This document shows positions 7,951-16,667 of a stretch of DNA of 64,000 nucleotides, one piece after another. The DNA comes from VRUE01 sp963774405 (lineage in GTDB: Bacteria > Actinomycetota > Thermoleophilia > Solirubrobacterales > 70-9), in the NCBI GenBank assembly GCA_963774405.1, contig CAVZEV010000007.1:222246-286245 (forward strand). Reading direction: 5' to 3'. Each line of letters starts with the position of its first letter. Within the stretch, counting starts at the first letter, position 1. The translations under genes and the position numbers were made by a program. The notes beneath the pieces are model-generated. The model saw only the letters and a list, made by a program, of their open reading frames with translations. It did no database searches and had not been told where the DNA came from.

Positions 7951-9778
7951 CTAAGCCAACCGAGCTTCGAGTGCCGCCAGCTGCTGCGCCAGCGCGTCCG
8001 GCAGCTTGTCGCCGAACTGCGCGAAGTGCTCCTTGACCTGGGGCAGCTGCTCGCGCACCAGATCCTCGTCGACCGAGAGCAGCTCGCGCATGGCGTCTGC
8101 GTCGATGTCGAGGCCCTCGGTGTTGATCGCGCCCTCGGCCGGGAGCAGGCCGATCGCGGTCTCGACCGCCTCGGCATTGCCCTCGCAGCGGCGGAAGACC
8201 CACTCGAGCACGCGGCTGTTCTCGCCGAAGCCGGGCCAGAGGAACTTGCCGTCGTCGTCCTTGCGGAACCAGTTGACGTAGAAGATCCGCGGCAGCCGGG
8301 CGCCCTCGCGTTCGCCGGCCTTGATCCAGTGGGCGAAGTAGTCACCCATGTGGTACCCGCAGAAAGGCAGCATCGCCATCGGGTCGAAGCGCAGTTCGCC
8401 GACGTTGCCGGCGGCCGCGGCGGTCTTCTCCGAGGACATCGTGGCGCCGAGGAAGACGCCGTGCTCCCAGTCGAAGGCCTCGTGGACCAGGGGCACCGTC
8501 GTGGCGCGGCGGCCGCCGAAGAGGAAGGCGTCGATCGGCACGCCGGCCGGGTCCTCCCACTCAGGGGCGATCGTCGGGCACTGCGCGGCGGGCGTGGTGA
8601 AGCGGGCGTTGGGATGAGCCGAGGGGTTCTCGGAATCCGGCGTCCAGTCGTTGCCGTGCCAGTCGATCAGGTGCTCGGGCGGCTCGGAGGTCATGCCCTC
8701 CCACCAGATATCGCCATCGTCGGTTTTGGCGCAGTTGGTGAAGATCGAGTCGCTCTCGATCGTCCGCATCGCGTTCGGGTTGGTGCCCTCGCCCGTGCCC
8801 GGCGCAACGCCGAAGAAGCCGGCCTCGGGGTTGACTGCGTAGAGGCGGCCGTCCTCGTGGAACTTCATCCAGGCGATGTCGTCGCCGATCGTCTCGACCT
8901 TCCAGCCGGGCAGAGTCGGGATCAGCATCGCCAGGTTGGTCTTGCCGCAGGCAGATGGAAAGGCGCCGGTGACGAACTTGACCTCGCCCTCCGGGGAGGT
9001 GAGCTTGAGGATCAGCATGTGCTCGGCCAGCCAGCCCTCGTCGCGGGCCATGGCCGAGGCGATCCGCAGCGCGAAGCACTTCTTGCCGAGCAGGGCGTTG
9101 CCGCCGTAGCCCGAGCCGAAGCTCCAGATCTCGCGCGTCTCCGGGTAGTGAACGATGTACTTGTTGTCCTCGTTGCAGGGCCAGGAGACGTCCTCGACGC
9201 CGTCGACCAGCGGCATGCCGACCGAGTGCACACAGGGCACGAACTCGCCCTCGGTGCCGAGCGCCTCGAGCGCCGCGGCGCCCATGCGGGTCATGATCCG
9301 CATCGAGGTGGCGACGTAGGGCGAATCGGTCAGCTGGATGCCGATTTCGGAGATGTGCGAGCCGATCGGGCCCATCGAGAACGGCACCACGTACATCGTG
9401 CGACCGACCATGCAGCCTCGAAAGAGGCCATCCAGGGTCTCGCGCATCGCCTCCGGGGCGCGCCAGTTGTTGGTCGGACCGGCGTCCTCCTCCTTGTCGG
9501 AGCAGATGAAGGTCGCTGTCTTCGACCCGGGCCACGTCGGCGGGGTCGGAGAGCGCCAGGTAGGAGTTGGGGCGCTTGGCGTCGGAGAGGCGCTCGAAGG
9601 TTCCGGCCTCGATCAGGGTCTGGGCGAGGCGGTCGTACTCCTCAGCCGAGCCGTCACACCAGTGGACGGCGTCGGGCTGGGTCAGTTCGGCGATCTCCCC
9701 GACCCAGTCGAGGAGCTGTGCGTGCGTGGTCGGCGCTGCGGCCGCGATGGTTTGGCTCATTCGCAGCACTTTATTCAT
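7951..9778 (-). CDS. pckG: Phosphoenolpyruvate carboxykinase (GTP) (one frameshift)
   Basis: Converts oxaloacetate and GTP to PEP and CO2, the first step of gluconeogenesis, in the cytoplasm. The GTP-type signature FPSACGKTNLAMLIPTL, the FGSGYGGNALLGKKCFALR block and the C-terminal FRKDDDGKFLWPGFGEN segment are all present. The length (about 600 residues) fits the family. An extra base at about 9514 (coding strand agcGacc) breaks the frame between VARVED and FICSDKEEDAGPTNNWR; correcting it gives one continuous protein. The start may be ATG 9778, which overlaps the stop of the DUF4333 gene (aATGaaTAA), or ATG 9760 (MSQTIAAAAP). The overlap suggests translational coupling. The frameshift is probably a consensus error in an otherwise clean essential-type gene. 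Confidence 0.88.
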
Positions 9779-10100
9779 TGGCCCCGCTGATATTGATCAC
9801 ACTTATGTCCGCGTTGCTGTTGCGGATCTTCAGCGTCACCGTCTGTTCCTTGCCCTTTTGCAGCTTTACGCTGCAATTGAAGGTCGCGCCTTTTTCGACC
9901 TTCTGGTTGGAAGGGCATTCGACGGAGGAGACCTTCTCGTTCAGCGAGTGCGAGAGATTCGCTTCCAGCTGTTCCTCGGTCTTCTGACTGTCGATGATCG
10001 TTTCGCCGCAGCCGGCAGCCAGCGCCGCCGCCGCGAGCAACGCGAGTAGCACGCCCGAGCGCCTAAACCAGCTCCTGCCTCTCCCGTCTGGCGCGATCAC
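9771..10100 (-). CDS. DUF4333-like lipoprotein
   Basis: A 109-residue protein with a short basic N-terminus, a hydrophobic segment (VLLALLAAAALAAGC) and a lipobox cysteine (LAAGC), so it is predicted to be lipidated and anchored outside the membrane. The rest resembles DUF4333: KVSSVECPSNQKVEKGATFNCSV has the characteristic two cysteines (V-x-C-P and F-x-C). Function of the family is not known. It directly precedes pckG and overlaps it by a few bases, but a metabolic link is not evident. Confidence 0.75.
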   Translation of the reverse strand: MIAPDGRGRSWFRRSGVLLALLAAAALAAGCGETIIDSQKTEEQLEANLSHSLNEKVSSVECPSNQKVEKGATFNCSVKLQKGKEQTVTLKIRNSNADISVINISGANE

Positions 10101-10565
10101 TGGCTTGAAGTATCCCAGGAGCGCCGAGCCTCCGGGGGGCCCGCTGATTCAAGCGGCTTGCCAAGCCGCAACGCAGCCTCCGGCGACGGTGCCTAGGCTG
10201 GGCTGACCAGGGCGATCGTCGCGGCGCGTCACTGGACTCGCAGAACCGGGAGGCGCCCCGCCAAGAGCAACCTCCCGGCACTCGCACATCGGTCGCAGAC
10301 ATAGACGCCGGGTACGTCCAGTCCGCTCGGCGACTTGCCCTCGGGTTTGGACCCCGAGGCCACAGCTTTGGACACCGTGGGTCCACCGCCGCAAATCGAT
10401 TCGACCCGGCGAATCGCCCTTGACCGTAGAGCATCGACCCAGACGCGCGGCACATACCTCCGTGGACGTCGCGACCCCGGGATTTACGCAAATTGCGATA
10501 TTCGATCAGCGGATCAGATGCAGGATTCGTTCTCCGCAGAGGTTGGATAGGGTTCCCCGCCGCTG
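10101..10565. other. Intergenic gap between DUF4333 gene and sucC
   Basis: About 465 bases between divergent genes. No convincing gene is seen. A 74-codon minus-strand frame (10229-10453) contains CDRC but has no recognisable family and no clear ribosome binding site. The last 80 bases before sucC (gatttacgcaaattgcgata) are the least GC-rich and probably hold the sucC promoter. Confidence 0.5.
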
Positions 10566-11783
10566 ATGAGGTTCTTCGAGTACGAGGCACGCAAGATCGT
10601 CGAGCTCGCCGGGATTCCGGTGACCAAGTACGGCTTCTGCACCACTGCCGATGAGGCGCGCAAGGTCGCCGAGGAAATCGGCGGGCCGGTCGTGATCAAG
10701 TCGCAGGTGCTCTCCGGTGGCCGGATGAAGGCCGGTGGTGTCAAGTTCGCCGACACGCCCGAGGAGGCCGCCGAACACGCCGAGGCGATCCTCGAGCTGG
10801 AGATCAACGGGCACATGCCGCGTGGCGTCTTGGTCGACCCGAAAGCCGAGATCAAGCAGGAGTACTACGCCGGGGTCGTCTGGGACGGCACCGCAAAGCG
10901 GCCGCTGATGCTGTTCAGCGACATGGGCGGCATCGACATCGAGGAGGTCGCCGAGACCCACCCCGACCACGTCGGCCGCGGCCACGTCTCCAACCTGCTG
11001 CCGATTGCCGACTTCGAGGCCAAGCAGGTCGTCGCCGCCACCGGCGTCACCGGCTCGCAGCTCAACCGGGCCACCCCGGTCCTGGCCAGGCTCGCCCGCC
11101 TCTTCCGCGACAACGACATGACCCTGGCCGAGATCAACCCGCTGGCCGAGCTGACCGACGGCAGCTTCGTCGCCCTCGACGCCCACATGGAGATGGAGAA
11201 CGAGGCGGTTGGCCGCCAGAAGGGCCTGCTGCGCAAGCAGCTCGAGATCGCCGAGGAGGACACGCGCGAGACCTATGAGCCCTCCGCCTTCGAGCGCAAC
11301 GTCGCCGCGATCGACGCCGCCGACCACCGCGGCGTGATCCAGGGCAAGGACCACGGCTTCGAAGGCAACCTCGGCCTCGTGATCGGCGCCGGCGGCGGCT
11401 CGCTGACGCTGACCGACGCGGTCCGCAGCCAGGGCGGCAAGCCCGCCAACTACTCCGAGATCGGCGGCAACCCCTCGGTCGCCAAGGCCTGCGGCCTGGC
11501 CAAGGAGGTGCTCGAAAAGGACGGCGTCGAGAAGATCGCAGTGATGATGTCGATCGTCTCCAACACCCGCGTCGACATCGTCGCCCGCGGCGTGATCAAG
11601 GCCTGCCTCGAGCTCGGCAAGGACCCCGGCGAGACGATCGCGATCTTCCGCATCCCCGGCGCCTGGGAGGAGGAGGGCTTCAAGATCCTCGAGCGCTACG
11701 GAGTCGAGTACTGCGACCGCTCGGTGCCGATGTGGGAGGCCGCCGGCCGCGCGATCGCCAAGATTCAGGGGGCTCCGGCGTGA
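10566..11783 (+). CDS. sucC: Succinate-CoA ligase subunit beta
   Basis: The 405-residue protein has the ATP-grasp start (MRFFEYEARKIVELAGIPVT), the nucleotide-binding VVIKSQVLSGGRMKAGGVKF segment, LAEINPLAE, and the C-terminal ligase domain with VIGAGGGSLTLTDAV and IGGNPSVAKA. With SucD it makes succinate from succinyl-CoA in the TCA cycle with formation of ATP or GTP. The start ATG at 10566 places the conserved FFEYEA at residue 3. It sits 58 bases upstream of sucD in the same direction, with a hairpin between them. Nucleotide preference cannot be read from sequence alone. Confidence 0.92.
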   Translation: MRFFEYEARKIVELAGIPVTKYGFCTTADEARKVAEEIGGPVVIKSQVLSGGRMKAGGVKFADTPEEAAEHAEAILELEINGHMPRGVLVDPKAEIKQEYYAGVVWDGTAKRPLMLFSDMGGIDIEEVAETHPDHVGRGHVSNLLPIADFEAKQVVAATGVTGSQLNRATPVLARLARLFRDNDMTLAEINPLAELTDGSFVALDAHMEMENEAVGRQKGLLRKQLEIAEEDTRETYEPSAFERNVAAIDAADHRGVIQGKDHGFEGNLGLVIGAGGGSLTLTDAVRSQGGKPANYSEIGGNPSVAKACGLAKEVLEKDGVEKIAVMMSIVSNTRVDIVARGVIKACLELGKDPGETIAIFRIPGAWEEEGFKILERYGVEYCDRSVPMWEAAGRAIAKIQGAPA

Positions 11784-11787
11784 GGGG

Positions 11788-11829
11788 CTTGGCGACTTTC
11801 CGCCCTTATAGGGCAGGTTTCTCGCCAAG
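11788..11829 (+). promoter_or_regulatory. Structured sucC-sucD intercistronic hairpin
   Basis: CTTGGCGA (11788-11795) pairs with TCGCCAAG (11822-11829), and an inner GCCC/GGGC hairpin sits at 11802-11814. It begins four bases after the sucC stop and ends 12 bases before the sucD ATG. It could tune sucD translation or stabilise the upstream message. Confidence 0.5.
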
Positions 11830-11841
11830 GGGGGCTCGCCT

Positions 11842-12759
11842 ATGAGCATCTTGCTGAGCAAGGAGACGACCTTCATCGTCCAGGGGATCACCGGCCGCGA
11901 GGCGGTCAACCTGACCCGCGAGTGCCTCGACTACGGCTCCAAGGTCGTCGGCGGCGTCACCCCCGGCCGCAAGGGCCGCGAGGTGCACGGCGTGCCGGTC
12001 TTCGACACCGTCGCCCAGGCGGTCGAGCACCACGGCGGCCCGATCGACGGCTCGGTCGTCACCGTCCCCCCCGCCTTCACCAAGGACGCGGTGCTGGAGG
12101 CGATCGAGAACGAGATCAAGCTGATCGTGATCGTCACCGAGCGCATCCCGCGCCGCGACGTCGCCCAGATGGTCGAGCTCGCCGAGCTGCGCGGCGCCCG
12201 CATCATCGGCCCCAACTGCCTCGGCCTGATCGTCCCCGAGGTCTGCAAGATGGGCGGCATCGGCGGCCCCGCCAAGGACGCGGCCAAGGCCTACGCCCCC
12301 GGCCCGGTCGGCGTGATGAGCCGCTCCGGCGGGATGACCACGGAGATCTCCTCCTCGCTGACCCAGGCCGGCCTCGGCGTCTCCACCGCCGTCTCGATCG
12401 GCGGCGACGCGATCATCGGCTCGACCTACGCCGAGCTGATGCCCTACTTCGAGGCCGATGAGCAGACCGAGGCGATCGTGATCTACACCGAGCCCGGCGG
12501 CCGCATGGAGGCGCAGCTCTCCCAGTGGGTCAAGGACAACAACTCGCGCCTGCCGATCATCGCCTTCATGGCGGGCAAGTTCATGGACGACGAGGAGATG
12601 AAGGGGATGAGCTTCGGCCACGCCGGCACGATCGTCGAGGGCAAGGAGGACACCGCGACCGAGAAGATCGCCCGCCTCGAAGCCGCCGGCATCCGCGTGG
12701 TCGAGCGGATCGACGAGATCCCCGACGCGGTCAAGCAGAAGCTGGGAGCGACCGCCTGA
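11842..12759 (+). CDS. sucD: Succinate-CoA ligase subunit alpha
   Basis: A 305-residue partner of SucC. It starts MSILLSKETTFIVQGITGRE, with the Rossmann CoA-binding domain (GGVTPGRKGREVHG), VTERIPRRDVAQ, GPNCLGLIVPE and GVMSRSGGMTTEISS. The phosphorylated active-site His is in SFGHAGTIVEGK. The TGA stop overlaps the ATG of the following ferredoxin gene (TGATG), so the two are translationally coupled and sucC-sucD-ferredoxin form one operon. Confidence 0.92.
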   Translation: MSILLSKETTFIVQGITGREAVNLTRECLDYGSKVVGGVTPGRKGREVHGVPVFDTVAQAVEHHGGPIDGSVVTVPPAFTKDAVLEAIENEIKLIVIVTERIPRRDVAQMVELAELRGARIIGPNCLGLIVPEVCKMGGIGGPAKDAAKAYAPGPVGVMSRSGGMTTEISSSLTQAGLGVSTAVSIGGDAIIGSTYAELMPYFEADEQTEAIVIYTEPGGRMEAQLSQWVKDNNSRLPIIAFMAGKFMDDEEMKGMSFGHAGTIVEGKEDTATEKIARLEAAGIRVVERIDEIPDAVKQKLGATA

Positions 12760-12992
12760 TGGCCGAGACGCTGAACAAGGTCTTCATCGACGTCGAGGTC
12801 GACGCCTCCGTCGCCGGCGATGCCGAGCTGGCGAAGAAGCTGGAGGAAGTCTGCCCGGTCGACATCTTCAAGGCGACCGAGAGCGGGGTCGAGATCGTCG
12901 AGGGCAACCTCGACGAGTGCGTCCTCTGCAACCTCTGCGTCGACGCCGCGCCCGAGGGCACGGTGCGCGTCGTCAAGCTGTACGAGCAGTAG
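12759..12992 (+). CDS. FixX-like 4Fe-4S ferredoxin
   Basis: A 77-residue acidic protein with exactly four cysteines: C32 in EEVCPVDIF and C54, C57, C60 in ECVLCNLCVDAAPEG. The layout (a lone C-P upstream, then C-x2-C-x2-C) resembles FixX-type ferredoxins that pass electrons from electron-transfer flavoprotein systems. Its ATG overlaps the sucD stop. The operon position suggests service to acyl-CoA dehydrogenation or 2-oxoacid metabolism, but the partner is not in this cluster. The last 20 bases overlap the end of the convergent HxlR gene. The family call is by motif only. Confidence 0.7.
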   Translation: MAETLNKVFIDVEVDASVAGDAELAKKLEEVCPVDIFKATESGVEIVEGNLDECVLCNLCVDAAPEGTVRVVKLYEQ

Positions 12993-13662
12993 CGGCCAAA
13001 CCGCTGCCGAAGGCCGCCTGGGCTTCCTCGCGAAGGTGCTCGGGGACGACGACGAGTGAGCGCAGCTCTTCGAGCAGCTCGCGGTCGCCGTCGATCTCGA
13101 CGCCCTCCTCCCCGGACTCGCCGACGACCAGGGCGGCGACGATGCCGACCGGTGCGCCGACCAGGCTGAGGTCGGGGCTCGCCGCAGCGCCACGGGTTGC
13201 CTCGATCCGCCCGTCGGCGATGCGCAGCGCATAAGGCTGGCCGCCACAGCGCAGGGCCAGCGTGGCGCTGAGGTCCGCGGGCGGGTGCAGGATCACCCGG
13301 ATCGCGTTGGGCAGCGAGGACGGCTCCAGGCCGACCACGTCCTCGAGCTTTTGCAGCTCCATTCCCCAGCGGCTCAGCTCCAGCATCGGCCGCTCGAGCC
13401 CGCGACCGAGCTCGGTCAGCTCGTATACCGTCGCCGAGCTGGGCGGATCGAGTTCACGGCGCTCGACGATGCCGTGCTGCTCGAGGTCGCGCAGGCGTTT
13501 GGTGAGGACGTCGGTGGGGGCGCCGCCGACCGCACGGGCCAGGGCCGAGAAGCGCAGCGGCCCGAGCGAGAGCTCGCGCACGATCAGCATCGTCCAGCGC
13601 TCGCCGATGCGATCGAGGGCGCAGGCCAGGCTGCACGCTTGGCCGTATTCGCGTGGGCTCAT
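12973..13662 (-). CDS. HxlR-family transcriptional regulator with SCP2-like C-terminal domain
   Basis: Residues about 8-100 are an HxlR winged helix: CSLACALDRIGERWTMLIV, RFSALARAVGGAPTDVLTKR and GIVERRELDPPSSATVYEL. Residues about 115-229 form a second domain rich in short strands (ATLALRCGGQPYALRIADG, VGIVAALVVGE) that resembles the sterol-carrier/SCP2-like domain found in some actinobacterial HxlR proteins. It may bind a hydrophobic ligand. It is transcribed divergently from the MMPL transporter at 13731, and the 68-bp gap holds TTTGAA/TTCAAA palindromes, so it probably represses that transporter and itself. Confidence 0.8.
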   Translation of the reverse strand: MSPREYGQACSLACALDRIGERWTMLIVRELSLGPLRFSALARAVGGAPTDVLTKRLRDLEQHGIVERRELDPPSSATVYELTELGRGLERPMLELSRWGMELQKLEDVVGLEPSSLPNAIRVILHPPADLSATLALRCGGQPYALRIADGRIEATRGAAASPDLSLVGAPVGIVAALVVGESGEEGVEIDGDRELLEELRSLVVVPEHLREEAQAAFGSGLAATARTA

Positions 13663-13683
13663 GGAACAAGAGTATCAGCGTAA

Positions 13684-13713
13684 TTTGAAATTCAAAGCAA
13701 GCACTTTGAATTC
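13684..13713. promoter_or_regulatory. Probable HxlR operator between regulator and MMPL gene
   Basis: TTTGAAATTCAAA (13684-13696) is a 13-nt odd palindrome. A second half-site block, CTTTGAATTC, follows at 13704-13713, one to two helical turns away. Both lie in the divergent promoter between starts at 13662 and 13731. Confidence 0.6.
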
Positions 13714-13730
13714 TGGTACAGTCACGCGCC

Positions 13731-15860
13731 GTGACCCGGATCGCCAACCTCACCTGGAGGCGCCCGAAGCTGGTCCTCGCCCTGGTCGGCGCCTTCGCTC
13801 TCTTCGCGATCGCGATCGGGCACAACGTCGAACGGCACCTCAAGGCGGCCGGTTTCACCGACCCGAGCTCGGAGAGTGAGCGGGCGACCGACCTGCTGCG
13901 CGAATCGCTCGGCTATGACCCCAACCCGGCGATCGTGCTCGTCGTCCGCGCCCCCGGCGGCGGCCCGCTCGACCCGCACAGCGCCGCGGTGCGCCGCGAG
14001 GTCGGCCGGCTCAGCAGTCAGGTCGCCAAGGTCCGCAACGTCGGTCGCGTGCTCGACCCGCTGCGCAACCCCCGTGCCGGCGCCGAGCTGATCGCCCGCG
14101 ACGGCAAATCGCTGGCGATCGCCGCCTACCTCTCGACCAACGACATCGAGGACGCCGGCGGGATCGCCGCCGAACGGGTCAAGGAACTCGCCGACGCCAG
14201 CCCGCTCGACGTCGCCGAGGGCGGCTTCGCCCAGGGCTTCAACGAGACCAACGACCAGACCCGCAAGGACCTGACCACGGCTGAGCTGATCGCCTTCCCG
14301 GTGCTCGCCCTCTTCCTCCTCTTCGTCTTCCGCGGCGTCGTCGCCGCCGCGATCCCGCTGCTGATCGGCGGCGTCTCGATCGTCGGCACGCTGTTCGTGC
14401 TGCGGGTGATGGCGAGCTTCACCGACACCTCGCTGTTCGCGCTCAACATCGCCACCGGCCTCAGCCTCGGCCTCGCGGTCGACTACGCGCTGCTGATGGT
14501 CTCGCGATATCGGGAGGAGATCGAGGCGGGCGGCGCCACGCGCGAGGCGCACCGGCGCACCGTGGTGACCGCCGGCCGCACCGCGCTCTTCTCCGGCTTC
14601 ACCGTCGCCGCCGCGATGGCGGCGCTGATCTTCATGCCGCAGCGCTTCCTCTACTCGATGGCCGTCGCCGGGGCCTCGGTCGCGATCCTCTCCTCGCTGA
14701 TCGCGATCCTCGTGGTGCCCTCGATGCTGCGGCTGCTGGGCACGCGGATCGACGCCCTCTCGATCCGTCGCGGCGCGGCCGTCTCGGACACCTCCGACGG
14801 CTGGTACCGACTTGCGCGCGGGGTGATGCGGCGCCCGCTCGCGGTCGCCCTCGGCAGCGGCGCCCTGCTCCTAGCCGCAGCGGCGCCGCTGCTCTGGACG
14901 ACCCTGACCGGCCCGAGCGCCGAAGCCGTGCCGCCGGGACAGCCCTCCTACGACGCCTACCGCTACCTCGAAGCCCACTATCCGCGCGACGTCACCGAGG
15001 CGGTCACGGTGGCCGTCGACGGTGGCGCCACGAAGGCGCAGCTGGCCGGCTACGAGCGGCGGATCGAGGCCGTCGGCGACGTCGTCCGCGGCACCCCGTT
15101 CGCACCCGCCGGCAAGGACGTCGCCTACGCCAACTTCGCCCTCTCCCAACCGGCGCTCTCGAGCGCCTCCCAGGACGCGGTGCGCACGATCCGCGGCCTC
15201 GACCCCCCCGGCTCGGCCCGCGTCCTCGTCTCCGGCAACTCGGCCCGCTTCGTCGACCAGAAGCAGAGCCTGCTCGAACACGCCCCGCTCGTCGTCGCGA
15301 TCATCGCCCTCACCACCGTGGTCATCCTCTTCCTGCTCACCGGCTCGCTGCTGCTGCCGCTGAAGACGTTGCTGATGAACTCGCTGACGCTGGGCGCCAC
15401 GCTCGGCATCCTCGTCCTCGGCTTCCAGGTCGGCTGGCTCGACGCCCCGCTCTCCTACCACGGCCCGGCCGCGATCGAGGTCACCAGCCTCGTCTTCCTC
15501 TTCGCCGTGATCTTCGGCCTCGCCACCGATTACGCGGTCTTGGTGATGGCGCGGATCAAGGAGCGCCACGACCTCGGCGACTCCAACGAGGAGGCGGTCG
15601 CGATCGGCATCGGCAGGACCGGCCGCGTGATCACCGCCGCCGCGGTGGCGATCGCCCTCGTCTTCCTCGCCTTCGGCGTCAGCTCGGTCTTCTTCGTCAA
15701 GCAGATCGCGATCGGCATGGCCTTCGGCGTGATGATCGACGCGACGATCGTCCGCGCCCTGCTCGTCCCCTCGCTGATGCGCCTCTTCGGCAAGTGGAAC
15801 TGGTGGGCCCCGCAACCCCTGCGCCGCATCTACCTGCGCCTCGGCATCTCCGAGGCCTAA
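13731..15860 (+). CDS. MMPL-family RND transporter
   Basis: A 709-residue protein with the RND/MMPL layout: TM1 near residues 15-33, an extracellular domain, a TM cluster at about 190-340 (ELIAFPVLALFLLFVFRGVV, LSLGLAVDYALLMVSRYREE), a second large loop, and a second cluster from about 520 (FGLATDYAVLVMARIKERHD). The two x-D-Y-A motifs are the proton-relay positions of this family. It starts with GTG 13731. MMPL proteins export lipids, siderophores or drugs; the substrate here is unknown. Divergence from an HxlR/SCP2-like regulator points to a hydrophobic inducer. Confidence 0.85.
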   Translation: MTRIANLTWRRPKLVLALVGAFALFAIAIGHNVERHLKAAGFTDPSSESERATDLLRESLGYDPNPAIVLVVRAPGGGPLDPHSAAVRREVGRLSSQVAKVRNVGRVLDPLRNPRAGAELIARDGKSLAIAAYLSTNDIEDAGGIAAERVKELADASPLDVAEGGFAQGFNETNDQTRKDLTTAELIAFPVLALFLLFVFRGVVAAAIPLLIGGVSIVGTLFVLRVMASFTDTSLFALNIATGLSLGLAVDYALLMVSRYREEIEAGGATREAHRRTVVTAGRTALFSGFTVAAAMAALIFMPQRFLYSMAVAGASVAILSSLIAILVVPSMLRLLGTRIDALSIRRGAAVSDTSDGWYRLARGVMRRPLAVALGSGALLLAAAAPLLWTTLTGPSAEAVPPGQPSYDAYRYLEAHYPRDVTEAVTVAVDGGATKAQLAGYERRIEAVGDVVRGTPFAPAGKDVAYANFALSQPALSSASQDAVRTIRGLDPPGSARVLVSGNSARFVDQKQSLLEHAPLVVAIIALTTVVILFLLTGSLLLPLKTLLMNSLTLGATLGILVLGFQVGWLDAPLSYHGPAAIEVTSLVFLFAVIFGLATDYAVLVMARIKERHDLGDSNEEAVAIGIGRTGRVITAAAVAIALVFLAFGVSSVFFVKQIAIGMAFGVMIDATIVRALLVPSLMRLFGKWNWWAPQPLRRIYLRLGISEA

Positions 15861-15885
15861 AACCAAAAAGCCACCCCCTCCCCCG

Positions 15886-15932
15886 TTCCGGTGCGCCTTA
15901 TCCCCGCATATCAGGGATAAGGCGCACCGGAA
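15886..15932 (+). repeat. Palindromic hairpin repeat, family A, copy 1
   Basis: A perfect 19-bp stem: TTCCGGTGCGCCTTATCCC (15886-15904) pairs with 15914-15932 across the loop CGCATATCA. It starts 25 bases after the MMPL stop. Near-identical elements occur at 51097, 54511 and 63711. Confidence 0.85.
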
Positions 15933-15966
15933 GCTCGGGGGGCCGGATCGCGTGAGGTGGATCACA

Positions 15967-15996
15967 TTACGCGTGTATAAATTTATATCCGGGTAA
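15967..15996. promoter_or_regulatory. TetR operator upstream of the fatty-acid operon
   Basis: A 30-nt palindrome centred at 15981/15982: outer TTAC/GTAA, CG/CG, and a perfect central TATAAATTTATA (15976-15987). It lies 12 bases before the tetR ATG and is the only AT-rich stretch locally, so it probably overlaps the promoter and mediates autoregulation. Confidence 0.75.
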
Positions 15997-16007
15997 CGTA
16001 TGCACGG

Positions 16008-16667
16008 ATGGCTGTCACGCCGACACGGTCCCGGCTCTCCAAGGCCGACCGGATGGAGCAGGCGCTTGCCGCCGCCCACACGCTCTTCGCCGAGCGCGGC
16101 TTTGCCGCGGTGACGATGGATGAGGTCGCAGCCGAAGTCGGCGTCACCAAGCCGCTGCTCTACAACTACTTCGGCAACAAGGAGCAGCTCTACATCGCCT
16201 GCATGAAGCGCTCCGGCGACGCCCTGGTGACGATGATCCTGGAGACCGTCGGCGACGCCGGCAGCCCCAGCGAGGCGCTCAACGACGGGCTGCGCGCCTT
16301 CTTTGCCTTCCTCGATGCCGACCGCGCCGCCTGGGCGGTGCTCTTCGACGAGACCCTGCCCCACAGCGGCGAGCTAGCCGACCGGGTCGCCTCCTACCGC
16401 GGCCGCCTGATCGAGCTGGTCTCCGGCTCCCTGTTGGCGCAGCTGCCGGCCAAGCGCCGAACCGCGGCACGGATCGAAGTCGAGGCCCTCTCCACCGCCC
16501 TGCTCGGCGCCGCCGAGGCGCTGGCGCGCTGGTGGCTGCGCACCGAAGCGACCACCGCCGCTGAGGCGGCCGAGCTCTTGATCGCAACCGTCGAGCCGGG
16601 CCTGCGCCTGCGCTCCACCCCATCTGCCAAGTCCTCACGACCGAAACCGAAAGGTGAAAGCAGTTGA
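16008..16667 (+). CDS. TetR/AcrR-family regulator of the fatty-acid operon
   Basis: A 219-residue protein with an N-terminal TetR DNA-binding domain: RMEQALAAAHTLFAERGFAA, then VTMDEVAAEVGVTKPLLYNYF with the recognition helix at about residues 43-62. The C-terminal ligand domain is all-helical (LRAFFAFLDADRAAWAVLFDE). The start ATG 16008 lies just after a long palindrome. The stop overlaps the TTG start of the thiolase gene (TTGA), so it is first in the operon. By analogy with lipid operons it probably senses acyl-CoA or a fatty acid. Confidence 0.85.
   Translation: MAVTPTRSRLSKADRMEQALAAAHTLFAERGFAAVTMDEVAAEVGVTKPLLYNYFGNKEQLYIACMKRSGDALVTMILETVGDAGSPSEALNDGLRAFFAFLDADRAAWAVLFDETLPHSGELADRVASYRGRLIELVSGSLLAQLPAKRRTAARIEVEALSTALLGAAEALARWWLRTEATTAAEAAELLIATVEPGLRLRSTPSAKSSRPKPKGESS

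Noticed and set aside
10063..10590. A 175-codon minus-strand frame spanning the gap before sucC
   Set aside because: It overlaps the sucC start and the DUF4333 gene, lacks a ribosome binding site and has no recognisable motif.
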